Positions 7,389 through 7,590 of a stretch of 7,590 nucleotides of DNA are shown one piece after another. Origin of the DNA: Anaerolineales bacterium (GTDB lineage Bacteria; Chloroflexota; Anaerolineae; Anaerolineales; Villigracilaceae); contig JAOZOM010000084.1 in the NCBI GenBank assembly GCA_029933275.1, positions 1-7,590 of the forward strand, in the 5' to 3' direction. The notes below the pieces were generated by a model that did not search any database, was not told the DNA's origin, and saw only the letters and a program-made list of their open reading frames with translations. Made by a program: the position numbers and the translations under genes. Each line of letters opens with the position of its first letter. Within the stretch, counting starts at the first letter, position 1.

Positions 7389-7559
7389 ATGAAAAAAAAT
7401 GTTGAAATGGTTCCCTTTCTATTATTGCTCGTTGGCACACTCGGTCTTTTACTAAACGAGTTTCTATTTGCATGGGGAAGGGCAACCACATTAGCCTTTG
7501 CTATCGCTAATCTTATTGGGCTAGTCATTTTAGGCTTTTCATATTTTGCCAAGAAATAA
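7389..7559 (+). CDS. Small two-helix membrane protein of unknown function
   Basis: A 56-residue protein that I do not recognise. It begins MKKNVEMVP, then has two hydrophobic stretches at about residues 8-28 and 34-52. They are separated by a short NEFLFAWGR-containing segment, and the protein ends in FAKK. This predicts a hairpin in the cytoplasmic membrane with both basic ends inside by the positive-inside rule. Its start is supported by an excellent ribosome binding site six bases upstream. The gene begins 24 bases after the aminotransferase stop, so the two are probably co-transcribed, but nothing in the sequence shows a shared function. A frame on the opposite strand covers the same bases but lacks comparable support. 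Small hydrophobic proteins of this kind can be subunits or regulators of larger membrane complexes; that is only a possibility here. Confidence 0.75.
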   Translation: MKKNVEMVPFLLLLVGTLGLLLNEFLFAWGRATTLAFAIANLIGLVILGFSYFAKK

Positions 7560-7567
7560 TAGCTCTG

Positions 7568-7573
7568 TATAAA
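7568..7573 (+). promoter_or_regulatory. Possible -10 box near the window end
   Basis: TATAAA nine bases after the small gene's stop, with a weak -35-like TTTGCC at 7545-7550 and 17 bases between them. It could serve a gene beginning just beyond the window. AT-rich hexamers like this occur often by chance. Confidence 0.18.
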
Positions 7574-7590
7574 CGCACTTCTAGCCACCT

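Noticed and set aside
7373..7588. 71-codon frame on the opposite strand over the small membrane protein gene
   Set aside because: It covers the strong + strand ribosome binding site and the 56-codon frame almost exactly. Its translation has no recognisable domain, and all supported genes here run on the + strand.
1..7590. A search for a defence system, toxin-antitoxin pair, mobile element or retron-like structure
   Set aside because: No transposase, recombinase, reverse transcriptase, nuclease, toxin motif, terminal repeat or repeat array was seen; the genes are housekeeping, envelope and signalling functions.

Overview
The window reads as ordinary chromosomal DNA from a bacterium. The best guess is the Chloroflexota (Anaerolineae-like). 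This rests on the mix of gene types: a GT39-like membrane glycosyltransferase, a large Cache-HAMP-GAF-PAS histidine kinase and an animal/plant-type alanine aminotransferase. It also rests on moderate GC content and on several genes that lack a Shine-Dalgarno sequence. The assignment is by impression only, because no rRNA or phylogenetic marker search could be run. All supported genes lie on the + strand and coding density is high.

Layout from left to right: (1) a 562-residue multi-pass membrane protein of the GT-C/GT39 type, starting 20 bases into the window; (2) cmk, cytidylate kinase, 63 bases downstream; (3) a 1111-residue hybrid-input sensor histidine kinase with an N-terminal polytopic membrane region, after a 62-base gap that contains a perfect TATAAT; (4) a PLP-dependent aminotransferase of the alanine aminotransferase type, after a 94-base gap with a clear ribosome binding site; (5) a 56-residue two-helix membrane protein, 24 bases after the aminotransferase stop and preceded by a near-ideal ribosome binding site. 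No gap exceeds 300 bases. I saw no RNA gene, insertion sequence, CRISPR array or convincing intrinsic terminator.

The genes do not form one recognisable pathway. They cover envelope glycosylation, pyrimidine nucleotide supply, signal sensing, and alanine/glutamate interconversion. The same-strand order and short gaps allow co-transcription, but promoter-like elements before three of the genes suggest separate units as well. No response regulator partner for the kinase is present.

I found no strong evidence for a new biological system. The observations most worth a second look are the translation starts without Shine-Dalgarno sequences (probable leaderless or coupled starts), the unassigned membrane sensor region at the start of the kinase, the small membrane protein, and the eukaryotic-type character of the aminotransferase.
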